A stretch of 64,000 nt of DNA from Kribbella pittospori (GTDB lineage: Bacteria > Actinomycetota > Actinomycetes > Propionibacteriales > Kribbellaceae): contig NZ_SJKB01000013.1 in the NCBI RefSeq assembly GCF_004331465.1, positions 1 through 64,000 on the forward strand, in the 5' to 3' direction. The notes below the pieces were generated by a model. That model did not search any database. It was not told the DNA's origin and saw only the letters and a program-made list of their open reading frames with translations. Each line of letters begins with the position of its first letter. Position 1 is the first letter of the stretch. Both the position numbers and the translations under genes were made by a program. Of the stretch, positions 25,547 to 33,260 are shown one piece after another.

Positions 25547-26305
25547 CTAGAGTCGACACAGTACGGCGGTGGCGTCGTCGTACCGCTTGCCGCGGAAGGT
25601 GTCCGGATGCGCCGCCTCGTCGTACGTCCAGACGCGGTCGACCAGCGTCGCCGGGCCTTCCGTCTCGAGCAGGTCGAGCAGGTCCTCCCACGAGTGCCCG
25701 TAGCGCTCGGTGTACCGCGCCGCTCCGTCACTCAGTACGGCGATCAACTCGACGTCCCCGCGATCCGTCGTACCGGTGAGCGCCTCGTACGCCGCCTTGG
25801 GCTCGGTGCTCGCGGCCCAGAACCCACCCGGCTGGTTGCGGAGCCGGCGGACCGCCTCGAACGTGTACTCCGGCAGGAGGTCGACGCGGTTGTCGCTGTG
25901 AACGGTGATCGCTCCATCCGGGGCCTGCACGACCAGAGGCGAATCGGCCAGGACCAGGTGTTCGACGTGATCCGGCCCGGCGCGGAACATCGCGACTGTG
26001 GACGACGGACTGTCCGGGTTGGTGAGGTCACAGGTGCCGGCGTGCACGGCGCAGACGGCCACGATCGCGTCGGCCAGCACCTCGGGCAGCGGTGCGGACG
26101 ACCGCGAGAGGAGCGGTACGGCGAGCTCGCGGGCCAACTGAGCGACCAGCCAGGCGACCGTGTGCCGGCAGCCGGAGTCGATGCCTTGCCCGGCAGTCGC
26201 ACCGTCGAGCACGACGGCGAAGTCAGGTCCGGTCAGTACGAGGTCCTCGTTCACTGCGGGCGGTCGCCGATCCGGCGCAGGCAGACTGATCGAGCGAATC
26301 TCCAC
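25547..26305 (-). CDS. PP2C-like phosphatase domain protein
   Basis: The 252-residue protein resembles compact PP2C-type proteins: NEDLVLTGPDFAVVLDGATAG (Asp and Gly of the first metal motif), SSTVAMFR, LVLADSPLVV, LIAVLSDGAARY (second metal Asp) and YDDATAVLCRL (final Asp). All three acidic positions expected for metal binding can be aligned, so activity is plausible. GTG at 26305 has GGGAG nine bases upstream and gives the common opening VEIRSISLP; GTG at 26326 is an alternative. It converges with the DUF4328 gene (nine-base gap). Confidence 0.75.
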   Translation of the reverse strand: MEIRSISLPAPDRRPPAVNEDLVLTGPDFAVVLDGATAGQGIDSGCRHTVAWLVAQLARELAVPLLSRSSAPLPEVLADAIVAVCAVHAGTCDLTNPDSPSSTVAMFRAGPDHVEHLVLADSPLVVQAPDGAITVHSDNRVDLLPEYTFEAVRRLRNQPGGFWAASTEPKAAYEALTGTTDRGDVELIAVLSDGAARYTERYGHSWEDLLDLLETEGPATLVDRVWTYDEAAHPDTFRGKRYDDATAVLCRL

Positions 26306-26344
26306 CCACCCATTCTCCCTTCCCACCCGAACGGCCGCGGCTGG

Positions 26345-27232
26345 CTAGGGCTGGGCGGCCCAGCTGTCGGTGAGGGACTGGTCGAGGGAGATCTTCGGCG
26401 ACCAGCCGAGGTGCTTGCCGATCAAGGTTGTGTCCGCCTGCTGCCAGGCGACCACCGGTGTGCCGTCGTGGATGTCCTCGACGATCCGCGCCGGCTGACC
26501 GCTCAGCTCGAACAGCTGACCGGCCACGTCCCGCGCCAGCACCGCCCGCCCGGTCCCGACGTTCAGCACCGGCGGCACCTTGACGTCCGTGAGAACGACA
26601 ATGACCACCGCCTCAGCCACGTCCCGCACATCGACAAAGTCCCGCCACACGTCCAGCGACCCGACCTCGATCAACTGCCGGCCGCGCAGATCCCGGATCA
26701 CCCGGCCAGTGAGCGTGCTCTCAGGCGCACCGGGCCCGATCACGTCGAAGATCCGGAGTACAACGGCATCCGCGCCGTTGCGCTGGGCGCGGAGAACCAG
26801 TTCGGAGCCGGCCAGCTTGGTGAGGCCGTACGGACCGGCCGGGCGGGGCTCACCCTGCTCGTCCTGGCTGGTGCCGTGCGAGGCACCGCCGTACTCGGCG
26901 GCCGACCCGAGCTGGACGAACCGCGCGTGGCTGGCGTTGTCCCGGACCGAGGCGAGGAGCGCCTCGACGGCCGTGACGTTCGCACGGACCAGAGTCGCCG
27001 GCTCACCGAGTGTGGCGCCGGCCGCGTTGATGACCACCGTCGGCTTGTACATGCCGATCTGCGTGTCCAGCGCATAGGAGTGCATCGTGGCCAGGTCGCA
27101 CAGCCGGTGTGGCTCACCCCGGCTCCGGCTCAGACCACGGTGCTCCACCCCGCGGTCGGCGAGCAGTGCGCAGATCCTGGCGCCGAGGAAACCTCCCGCG
27201 CCGAACACCATCACCCGCTCAGTTCCGGTCAC
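26345..27232 (-). CDS. NAD-dependent epimerase/dehydratase family protein
   Basis: The 295-residue protein is an extended SDR: cofactor motif VFGAGGFLGARI (about residues 8-19), NAAG, VQLGSAAEYGG (catalytic Ser), PYGLTKLAGSEL (YxxxK) and RIFDVIGPG. It probably acts on a nucleotide sugar, as an epimerase or reductase. The start GTG at 27232 has GGAAG just upstream; the open frame runs 200 codons further but without family sequence. No sugar-related neighbour is visible, so the substrate is open. Confidence 0.87.
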   Translation of the reverse strand: MTGTERVMVFGAGGFLGARICALLADRGVEHRGLSRSRGEPHRLCDLATMHSYALDTQIGMYKPTVVINAAGATLGEPATLVRANVTAVEALLASVRDNASHARFVQLGSAAEYGGASHGTSQDEQGEPRPAGPYGLTKLAGSELVLRAQRNGADAVVLRIFDVIGPGAPESTLTGRVIRDLRGRQLIEVGSLDVWRDFVDVRDVAEAVVIVVLTDVKVPPVLNVGTGRAVLARDVAGQLFELSGQPARIVEDIHDGTPVVAWQQADTTLIGKHLGWSPKISLDQSLTDSWAAQP

Positions 27233-27382
27233 GCTTCCATCGTGCGGCCCGTATTTGTCGGTGGGCTGAACGTTGGCCCTCGTCACCATCACAACTAGGT
27301 CGTGGCTGGTCATCTCGGCGTACACGGGTGTCGGTACGGCGTGGCAGGGTGGGGGCTCCGGCGAGCGGGTGGAGGGTGAGCG

Positions 27383-27988
27383 ATGGCAGACCGAGGGCAC
27401 GTGCCAGTGCCGACGGAGTCGACGATCCGGGACTGGGACGACGCCGATCCGTCCGGGCAGACGTACGAGCGGGTGCTGTTCATCGACAGCGACTTCACCG
27501 AGCTGGAGAACCGGGGCGGGACGTTCCAGGAGTGCACGTTCCGCGGGGTCAGGTTCAACGCCTCCACCCACACCGACGCGGCGTTCGTGAACTGCACCTT
27601 CGTCCGGTGCTCGCTGTTCGACGCCACGTTCACCGGGTGCAAGCTGCTCGGCAGCTGCTTCGACGACTGCACCTACAACCTGCTGAAGGTGTCGGGCGGC
27701 GACTGGTCGTTCGCGGGGCTGCCGGGTGAGGACCTGCGCGGGACCGAGTTCACCGGCACGAAGTTCCGTGAGGCGGACCTGACCGGCGTACGGGCGGGGA
27801 AGGCCGTACTGCGGGATCTCGACCTGTCGGGCGCATCGCTGCATCGGGCCGACTTCACCGGGGCCGATCTGCGCGGATCCGACCTGTCCACGCTCGACCC
27901 GCTCACGGTCGAGCTGAAGGACGCACGGGTGGACATCACCCAGGCGATGGTCATTGCGACCTCCCTCGGGCTGGACGTACGCCCCTGA
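27383..27988 (+). CDS. Pentapeptide-repeat protein, MfpA/Qnr-like
   Basis: The 201-residue protein is a run of A(D/N)Lxx-type pentapeptides (FIDSD FTELE ... CTFRG VRFNA ... DFTGA DLRGS DLSTL), predicting a right-handed quadrilateral beta-helix. It ends with a short helix, VDITQAMVIATSLGLDV, like the dimerisation end of gyrase-protecting pentapeptide proteins. Such proteins mimic DNA on DNA gyrase and can lower quinolone sensitivity; gyrA lies 10 kb away. That role is inferred from fold only. A cluster of DnaA boxes follows the stop. Confidence 0.8.
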   Translation: MADRGHVPVPTESTIRDWDDADPSGQTYERVLFIDSDFTELENRGGTFQECTFRGVRFNASTHTDAAFVNCTFVRCSLFDATFTGCKLLGSCFDDCTYNLLKVSGGDWSFAGLPGEDLRGTEFTGTKFREADLTGVRAGKAVLRDLDLSGASLHRADFTGADLRGSDLSTLDPLTVELKDARVDITQAMVIATSLGLDVRP

Positions 27989-27991
27989 GCC

Positions 27992-28052
27992 TGTGGATAT
28001 CTCCGCGTAGTCGCGTAGTTATCCCCCGTTTTCATCCACAGCCTGTGGATAA
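27992..28052. promoter_or_regulatory. DnaA-box cluster away from oriC
   Basis: In about 60 bases lie TGTGGATAT (27992), TTATCCCCC (28019), TCATCCACA (28032) and a perfect TGTGGATAA (28044, complement TTATCCACA). They fill the gap between the pentapeptide gene and a convergent VanZ-like gene. This could be a DnaA-titration or reactivation site. Confidence 0.6.
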
Positions 28053-28067
28053 GTATTCGGCGTGTCC

Positions 28068-28712
28068 TCACCGGGCCCGCGCCGCCGCCCGGAAGCCGGT
28101 GGGCGGTTTCGCCACCTGAATCGGCCGCGGGACGAGTCGGCCACGGCGGTGCCGGGCCGGTTGGCGCCCGCGGACGACGATCATCGCGGCGTGCTCGACG
28201 ACGTACGGACCGGTGACCAGGCGGCTCGAGCGGGTCAGCGTCTGCAGACCGGCGACCAGGCCGACGCCGGCGAAGGTGCCCAGCGTGTTCGCGATCAGGT
28301 CATGCAACTGGCAGGAGCGGCCGAGCTGGGGGATCAGCGCCTGAACCGCCTCCACCGACGCGGACAGCCCGATGCCGGCGGCGAGTCCGTCGACCGGGCG
28401 TCCGCTGGCGAGCGCCAGCATTCCGGCTGTCGGCACGAACAGCAGGACGTTGAGCAGGCCCTGGAGCGAGGTGAGACCGCCGGTGGTGGCCAGGTGCGTT
28501 CCGCACTGGCCGACGCTCCCCAGCCGGTGCGCGGTCGGGCTGAGCGTCGCCGCCAGGACCAGAGCGAGCGCTGCCGGCAGGCAGAAGGCCGCCAGCCGAG
28601 GGACCAGATCCCCCGGCCGCCGCAACGACGAGAGCGCGACCGGCAGTGCCATGCCGGTCAGCACGAGCCAGGTGTCCAGTAGGTGTGGGATGCCGCGATA
28701 AGTCTCGAGCAC
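28068..28712 (-). CDS. VanZ-like membrane protein
   Basis: The 214-residue protein has four or five hydrophobic segments and the VanZ-type pattern LLNVLLFVPTAGMLAL (about 90-105), ASVEAVQALIPQLGRSCQLHDLIANTLGTFAGVGL (about 120-155). VanZ proteins affect glycopeptide or lipoglycopeptide sensitivity by unknown means. The GTG start has GGGAGGG nine bases upstream. The C-terminal 35 residues are Arg-rich and probably cytoplasmic. Two inverted repeats lie further upstream. Confidence 0.75.
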   Translation of the reverse strand: MLETYRGIPHLLDTWLVLTGMALPVALSSLRRPGDLVPRLAAFCLPAALALVLAATLSPTAHRLGSVGQCGTHLATTGGLTSLQGLLNVLLFVPTAGMLALASGRPVDGLAAGIGLSASVEAVQALIPQLGRSCQLHDLIANTLGTFAGVGLVAGLQTLTRSSRLVTGPYVVEHAAMIVVRGRQPARHRRGRLVPRPIQVAKPPTGFRAAARAR

Positions 28713-28777
28713 TCGTCGGACCCTCCCGTGGTCGACCGGCTGACTCGAACGCTTTCTCGTCGATCTCTTCCACATCA

Positions 28778-28959
28778 GACGATCTGTCGTCCGATCCCAC
28801 GCTCGCCAGAGGGGTCCGGACATCTGCACGCACCCGCAAACAGTCCGTGACAATCCGTGCACAAACTGTCACGGAAGGAAGGTGCTCTAGGCAACGATCA
28901 TTTGCTCCACGGTCGTCGGCGGCCCGCTCGCGGTGGAGCCAGGATCAACCGATCGGTTG
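28778..28959. promoter_or_regulatory. Palindromes in a 415-base intergenic region
   Basis: The gap 28713-29127 holds GACGA-TCTG-TCGTC (28778-28791), TCCGTGACA/TGTCACGGA arms at 28844-28852 and 28867-28875, and the perfect palindrome CAACCGATCGGTTG (28946-28959). Any of these could be operators for the VanZ-like gene. Apart from the tiny open frame at 29018 I see no gene here. Confidence 0.5.
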
Positions 28960-29017
28960 AGTCGGGTCGGGCCGGGTGAGCGATGTGGGGGAGGGGTGCA
29001 GCGCGCGACGGTGGGGT

Positions 29018-29131
29018 ATGGAGATCAAGGGAAAGCAAGCGGAGATAACAGTGGAACTGGAGGAGCCGCGGGCGGCGGCTGCGCTGCGGGCTGCGGCGTA
29101 CAACCGTGGTCTCCTGAAGCCTCCGGGTTAG
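29018..29131 (+). CDS. Possible 37-residue peptide
   Basis: ATG at 29018 opens a 37-codon frame beginning MEIKGKQAEITVELEEPRAA and ending LLKPPG, with GTGGGG a few bases upstream. Codon use is GC-rich and the peptide is amphipathic, but nothing confirms translation. Its stop overlaps that of the convergent PaiB-like gene. Confidence 0.25.
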   Translation: MEIKGKQAEITVELEEPRAAAALRAAAYNRGLLKPPG

Positions 29132-29739
29132 CGGCGGTATTGGGCGACGGCGGTGGCCGTGGCCTCTTCGCCGTCGGCCGTGAGGCCGGTGATCACCCCG
29201 TCGACGTCCGCCTCCGGCCGGTTCTGGCTGAGCTTGAACTTCGCCTCGATCCGCTTGATCGCGATCTCCACGCCGACGATCGCCCGCAACTGCCCGCTGA
29301 CGAACTTCTCCGGCGCATCGTCCACCGACCACGGCTCCGCCCGGCCCGCCTCGTGCAGATCGGACAACCGCCGTACGACGTTCTCGACCCAGGCCGGGTC
29401 GTCGTACACGGTCATCGTCCCGTGCACGTGGGCGGTGATGTAGTTCCAGGTCGGGACCACTCGGCCATGTTCGCGCTTGGAGGCGTACCAGGCCGGCGAG
29501 ACGTACGCGTCCGGCCCGCGCACGATCACTAGCGCGTCCCCGAGCACGGGCTGCTTCCAATGATCGTTGTTGCGGGCGAAGTGCCCGAGCAGGACGTTCC
29601 TGGAGCGGTCGTAGATGAACGGCAGCATGGTCGCCACCAGTCCGTCCGGTGTCATGGTCACCAGGTCGGCGGCGCGGTGGCGGGCGAGCAGTTCGTGCAC
29701 CGCCTCGTCGTCGGCGGCAAAGTGCGCGGGAACATACAT
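29128..29739 (-). CDS. PaiB-type FMN-binding protein
   Basis: The 203-residue protein begins MYVPAHFAADDEAVHELLARHRAADLVT, the hallmark of PaiB-type FMN-binding negative regulators. Conserved LPFIYD, LLGHFARNN, VIVRGPDAYVSPAWY, VPTWNYITAHVHG, FVSGQLRAIVGVEI and KFKLSQN segments follow. In Bacillus, Pai proteins affect sporulation and protease genes; the biochemical role is a split-barrel FMN protein. ATG at 29739 is clear from the family start. Confidence 0.93.
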   Translation of the reverse strand: MYVPAHFAADDEAVHELLARHRAADLVTMTPDGLVATMLPFIYDRSRNVLLGHFARNNDHWKQPVLGDALVIVRGPDAYVSPAWYASKREHGRVVPTWNYITAHVHGTMTVYDDPAWVENVVRRLSDLHEAGRAEPWSVDDAPEKFVSGQLRAIVGVEIAIKRIEAKFKLSQNRPEADVDGVITGLTADGEEATATAVAQYRR

Positions 29740-29832
29740 GCAGGGATCCTTGTCGGTGGCGAACACCCTCAGTCTCCCTGGCGCCGGCCGCCCGGCGACA
29801 GGTCCATTCCGGTCAGGCTTCGCCCAGGCCAC

Positions 29833-30471
29833 TCAGTGCAGGACTTCGTGCGTCCACTCGGCGCGCGGCTGGATGTGCAGTCGCCAGTACTGCTCGGCGA
29901 TGCCGTCCGGGTCCCACGCCCCACCCGGTGCAACCCCTCCGGCGACCGTGACGGTGGCCGCGTGGACGCCCGAGGCGCCGTACTGCTGGTCGAGCAATGT
30001 CACCAGCGTGCGGACGCCGGCCTTGCCCAGCGACAGGCTGGCGTAGTCCAACTTCGGCTCGGGCATCCCGCCGGTGATGATGAACGTGCCGCTGCCGCGC
30101 TCCGCCATCGCCGGTACGACGTGCGCCGCGGTGGTGATCGCACCGACCACGTTGACCGCCCACGCGTCCAGGTGCTCCCGCGCGGTCAGATCGCCGACCG
30201 CGTCCGGCTGGATGATCGCGGCGTTGTAGACGACCACATCCGGTACGCCGTACTCCTCGGCCACTCGATCGAGCGCGGCCCGCAGGCCGACCTCGTCCGT
30301 GCTGTCAGCGGTCACCGTGAACACCTCGGCACCCGGCAGCGCATCGGCCGCGGCCTTCAGCGTCTGCTCCGACCGCGCGATCAGCCCGGCACTCATTCCC
30401 TCCCGCACGAACCGCTTCGCCACCGCGACGCCGATCCCCGGCCCGACTCCGACAATCACCACTCCTGCCAT
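29833..30471 (-). CDS. SDR-fold protein lacking the catalytic Tyr
   Basis: The 212-residue protein has a Rossmann cofactor motif VVIVGVGPGIGVAVAKRF (residues 4-21) and the SDR NAA motif (VVVYNAAII). At the active-site pentad the sequence is YASLSLGKAG: the Lys is kept but the residue four before it is Leu, not Tyr. It is therefore either a degenerate reductase or a non-catalytic SDR-fold protein; the Tyr seven residues before the Lys might not reach. It lies 93 bases upstream of the paiB-like gene on the same strand. Confidence 0.82.
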   Translation of the reverse strand: MAGVVIVGVGPGIGVAVAKRFVREGMSAGLIARSEQTLKAAADALPGAEVFTVTADSTDEVGLRAALDRVAEEYGVPDVVVYNAAIIQPDAVGDLTAREHLDAWAVNVVGAITTAAHVVPAMAERGSGTFIITGGMPEPKLDYASLSLGKAGVRTLVTLLDQQYGASGVHAATVTVAGGVAPGGAWDPDGIAEQYWRLHIQPRAEWTHEVLH

Positions 30472-30513
30472 GCGTCGACCGTACGACCTGACATCAATGT
30501 CAGAGTCAAATGG

Positions 30514-31311
30514 TCAGGCTCGGAGTTTGGCGGCGAACTCGTAGTCGCGGCGCCAGTCGCCGGAGGGCGCGAAGATCACGCGTTCGGCGCCGGCTGCGGC
30601 GTAGGCCTGCAGTTGGTCGGCCGCGCGCGACGGGTCGGCGTCGAGCTGCGGCGCGACGACGGTCGCCTTCAGCGGCGGACGGTTGTGGTCCGCGGCGAGT
30701 TTGTTGATCTGGGCAAGGTTCGCCCGGACCTCCGTCGGCGACATCGCGATCGTCGCCCACCCGTCGCCGTACCGGGCGGCCCGGCGTATGGCCGGCTTAC
30801 CGTTGCCCGCGACAACGATCGGGGGTACTGCGGACCCCGGTGCGAGCTTGGCCTCGAGCCCGTCCGCGAGCACCGCGGATCGTCCGGCGATCAGATCCGG
30901 CAGCACCTTCAATGCCTCGTCGGTGAGCCGGCCGCGATCCGCGAACTCCACGCCCGCTGCCCGCCAGCCGATGTCACCGTGGGCCGGATTCCCCGTCCCC
31001 ACACCGAGAACGAGCCTGTTGCCCGACACCAATTGCAGCGTGTTCACCTGCTTCGCCGCCCACGCCACTGGCCGCAGCGCCAGCAACATCACGTTGAAAC
31101 CGACCGTGATCCGCTCCGTCACAGCCGCCGCGGTCGCCAGCACGACCGAGCTGTCCAGCATCGGCCCACTCGCGATCAGATGATCCGTGGACCACACGGA
31201 ATCCAGCCCGATCTCCTCCGCGAACCGGGCGCTCTCTCGTACGTCGCCCAGGATCGGCCGCGACGGATCCGGCGTGGACGTCGGCAGGATCACTCCGAAC
31301 TCAAGTCCCAT
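30514..31311 (-). CDS. LLM-class F420-dependent oxidoreductase
   Basis: The 265-residue protein has the luciferase-like (bacterial luciferase / F420) TIM-barrel pattern: FGVILPTSTPD, ESARFAEEIGLDSVWSTDHL, TERITVGFNVMLLALRPVAWAAKQVNTLQLVSGNRLVLGVGTG and RAARYGDGWATIAMSP. It is expected to use F420 rather than FMN, as most actinobacterial members of this type do. Substrate is unknown. It lies upstream of an SDR-fold gene (42-base gap) and is divergent from another F420-type enzyme. Confidence 0.9.
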   Translation of the reverse strand: MGLEFGVILPTSTPDPSRPILGDVRESARFAEEIGLDSVWSTDHLIASGPMLDSSVVLATAAAVTERITVGFNVMLLALRPVAWAAKQVNTLQLVSGNRLVLGVGTGNPAHGDIGWRAAGVEFADRGRLTDEALKVLPDLIAGRSAVLADGLEAKLAPGSAVPPIVVAGNGKPAIRRAARYGDGWATIAMSPTEVRANLAQINKLAADHNRPPLKATVVAPQLDADPSRAADQLQAYAAAGAERVIFAPSGDWRRDYEFAAKLRA

Positions 31312-31367
31312 ACCTGCCGCAACTCGTCCCTCTCGGCCGCTATTCCAGTGCCGTGGGATGCTGGGGC

Positions 31368-31871
31368 ATGACCTCGGTGTTCGCCGACGCCAACCGCGTC
31401 CAGAAGTCGCTGCGCACCTTCGCCGCGAGCAGCACGGGGGCCTGGTTCTTCAGCCGTACGGCGCACCATCTCGATCGCGCACTGGCGCGGGCTACGAAGG
31501 GCCGCAAGACAGTAGCCGGCGTCCTCTTCGGCGTACCGACGGTTCTTCTGACCACAACCGGCGCCAAGACCGGGCAACCGCGGTGCGTGCCTGTGCTCGG
31601 CGTACCGTACGGCGCCTTCCTCGGCCTGATCGCCTCGAATTGGGGCCAGGCGACGCATCCCGCTTGGTACTACAACCTGAAGGCCAACCCCGACGCCGAG
31701 GTCTCCGTCGACGGCACCGCTCATCCGGTCCGCGCCCGGCTGGCGACCCCCGCCGAACGCGACGAGATCTGGTCCGCCGGCCTCGCCTACTACCCCGGCT
31801 GGCGCAACTACGAGGTCCGAGCCGGCAGCCGCCACATCGAAGCCTTCGTCCTCGACCGCCGCACACCGTGA
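31368..31871 (+). CDS. Deazaflavin (F420)-dependent nitroreductase-family protein
   Basis: The 167-residue protein matches the Ddn-type split beta-barrel family: VLLTTTGAKTGQPRCVPVLGVPYG, LIASNWGQATHPAWYYNLKANPDAEVSVDG and AYYPGWRNYEVRAG. These bind F420H2 and reduce quinones or nitro compounds. The ATG at 31368 is preferred; GTG 31353 is in frame. It is divergent from the LLM-type F420 enzyme 56 bases away, so the two may be co-regulated. Confidence 0.9.
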   Translation: MTSVFADANRVQKSLRTFAASSTGAWFFSRTAHHLDRALARATKGRKTVAGVLFGVPTVLLTTTGAKTGQPRCVPVLGVPYGAFLGLIASNWGQATHPAWYYNLKANPDAEVSVDGTAHPVRARLATPAERDEIWSAGLAYYPGWRNYEVRAGSRHIEAFVLDRRTP

Positions 31872-31896
31872 CGCGATCGACGCCGCACCAGGTCCC

Positions 31897-32370
31897 TTAA
31901 CCCTCCACCGGCCAGAGCACTTCGATCAGATGGTCGTCAGGCAGCAGGTTCCAGGTGGGGTTGGTGTGGTAAATCCAGCGCGGTAGCCCGACCCGGATCA
32001 GGCCGGCCTCGTCTGTCTGCTGGATGAGGTGCTGGACAACGGCCTGGCCTGCGGTCAGGTGAATGTTGTCGCGGTACACGACCGACACGGCCTCGGTGGC
32101 AGGCTGCACGATCGCCTCGACGCGTCCCATCGCCGTACCGAGGCGATCAACCGGTACGACGCCCTCGCCTCGGACCAGGCCGGCATCGTCCGGCTCGCCA
32201 ACACAGATGTACGGCGAGCCGGCCTGCTCCAACTGTTGTGCCTCGCGCACGCGGCGGATCTCCTCCAGGTCCACTCCCGCGCCCGACTCCGGATCCGTCG
32301 AATCCCAGACGGCGCGGATACGCAGCACCGGCTGCGCGAGTAGTGACCTCCGCACCATCATGTGCGTCAT
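31897..32370 (-). CDS. Hypothetical protein
   Basis: The 157-residue protein (MTHMMVRRSLLAQPVLRIRAVWDS ... LPRWIYHTNPTWNLLPDDHLIEVLWPVEG) is soluble and has no motif that I recognise. The ATG at 32370 is preceded by GAGGGG and coding-type codon usage continues to the stop, so it is probably real. It is divergent from an ArsR-SRPBCC regulator, and AT-rich palindromes lie between the two. Confidence 0.55.
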   Translation of the reverse strand: MTHMMVRRSLLAQPVLRIRAVWDSTDPESGAGVDLEEIRRVREAQQLEQAGSPYICVGEPDDAGLVRGEGVVPVDRLGTAMGRVEAIVQPATEAVSVVYRDNIHLTAGQAVVQHLIQQTDEAGLIRVGLPRWIYHTNPTWNLLPDDHLIEVLWPVEG

Positions 32371-32409
32371 CCTCACCCCTCACCCAAGGGCAGGGTCAAG
32401 AATCCTGAG

Positions 32410-32444
32410 ATATTCATTGACAGGAATATTCTCTATAGTGAATA
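32410..32444. promoter_or_regulatory. ArsR-type operator repeats
   Basis: An AT-rich island contains ATATTC (32410) and GAATAT (32424), then TATTC (32427) and GAATA (32440), overlapping TTGACA (32417). GAATA/TATTC inverted repeats are typical of ArsR-family sites. It lies 10-44 bases upstream of the regulator's start. Confidence 0.55.
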
Positions 32445-32453
32445 CTTCGAGGC

Positions 32454-33260
32454 ATGGACCAGATCGCATCAGCTCTCGGCGACGGCGCGCGGTGGCGCAT
32501 CGTCGAGCTGCTCGCCGAGCGGCCGCGGTCCGTCGGGGAACTGGCCGAGCTGACCGGCCTGCGCCAGCCGCAGACCACCAAGCATCTCCAGACCCTCGGC
32601 CGGGCCGGCCTCGTCACGGTAACCCCGCTCGGGCAACGCCGTGTCTACGCGCTCGAGGCCGCACCACTGCGGTCCTTCGAACGCCGACTCGGTGAACTGG
32701 TCGGAGCGATCGAGGCGCACGCGGGCGACCGAGTCGTGATCGCGCGCCACCGGGCCTCCATCGACGCCGAGTCCGCGATCGCGGACCGGGAACGCTGGGC
32801 GGACGGACGGACCTTCTCGTTCGAGCGCTTCCTGGCCGTGGCCCCGGAGGTCGTCTGGCAGCACTGGGTCGATCCGGACCTGCTCGCAAACTGGTGGGCG
32901 CCGCCGTCCGTCACGATCGCCGACTGCATCCTCGAGCCGGAGCCGGGCGGCCGCGCGGTCCTCGACTACCGCGACGGCGAGCAGCTCTACCGCTCGCGCG
33001 GACACGTCCACACCGCTGACGAAGCCTCACATCTCGTCTTCGATCTGAGGTTGCTGGACGACTCCGACGCGGTCTCCTTTCACAGCGAGTACGACGTGCG
33101 GTTCGCAGCGGTCCCCGAGGGCACCCGGCTGCAGGTCGACGTACGCATCAACGAGACGACCGTCGACGCCGTCCCGTACATCGCCGGCATCGCGACCGGC
33201 TGGGGTCAGGTCCTCGACAACCTCACCAACCGCATCAACGACAAGGGAGCAGACAGATGA
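32454..33260 (+). CDS. ArsR regulator fused to an SRPBCC (AHSA1) domain
   Basis: The 268-residue protein joins an N-terminal ArsR winged helix (residues 1-75; IASALGDGARWRIVELLAERPRSVGELAELTGLRQPQTTKHLQTL) to a C-terminal START-like domain (about 115-262; FERFLAVAPEVVWQHWVDPDLLANWWAPP ... GWGQVLDNLTNRI). There are no metal-binding cysteines in the ArsR part, so it probably senses a hydrophobic ligand in the SRPBCC pocket. The stop overlaps the start of a RibD/DHFR-like gene by four bases (ATGA), making that gene its likely partner. Confidence 0.9.
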   Translation: MDQIASALGDGARWRIVELLAERPRSVGELAELTGLRQPQTTKHLQTLGRAGLVTVTPLGQRRVYALEAAPLRSFERRLGELVGAIEAHAGDRVVIARHRASIDAESAIADRERWADGRTFSFERFLAVAPEVVWQHWVDPDLLANWWAPPSVTIADCILEPEPGGRAVLDYRDGEQLYRSRGHVHTADEASHLVFDLRLLDDSDAVSFHSEYDVRFAAVPEGTRLQVDVRINETTVDAVPYIAGIATGWGQVLDNLTNRINDKGADR

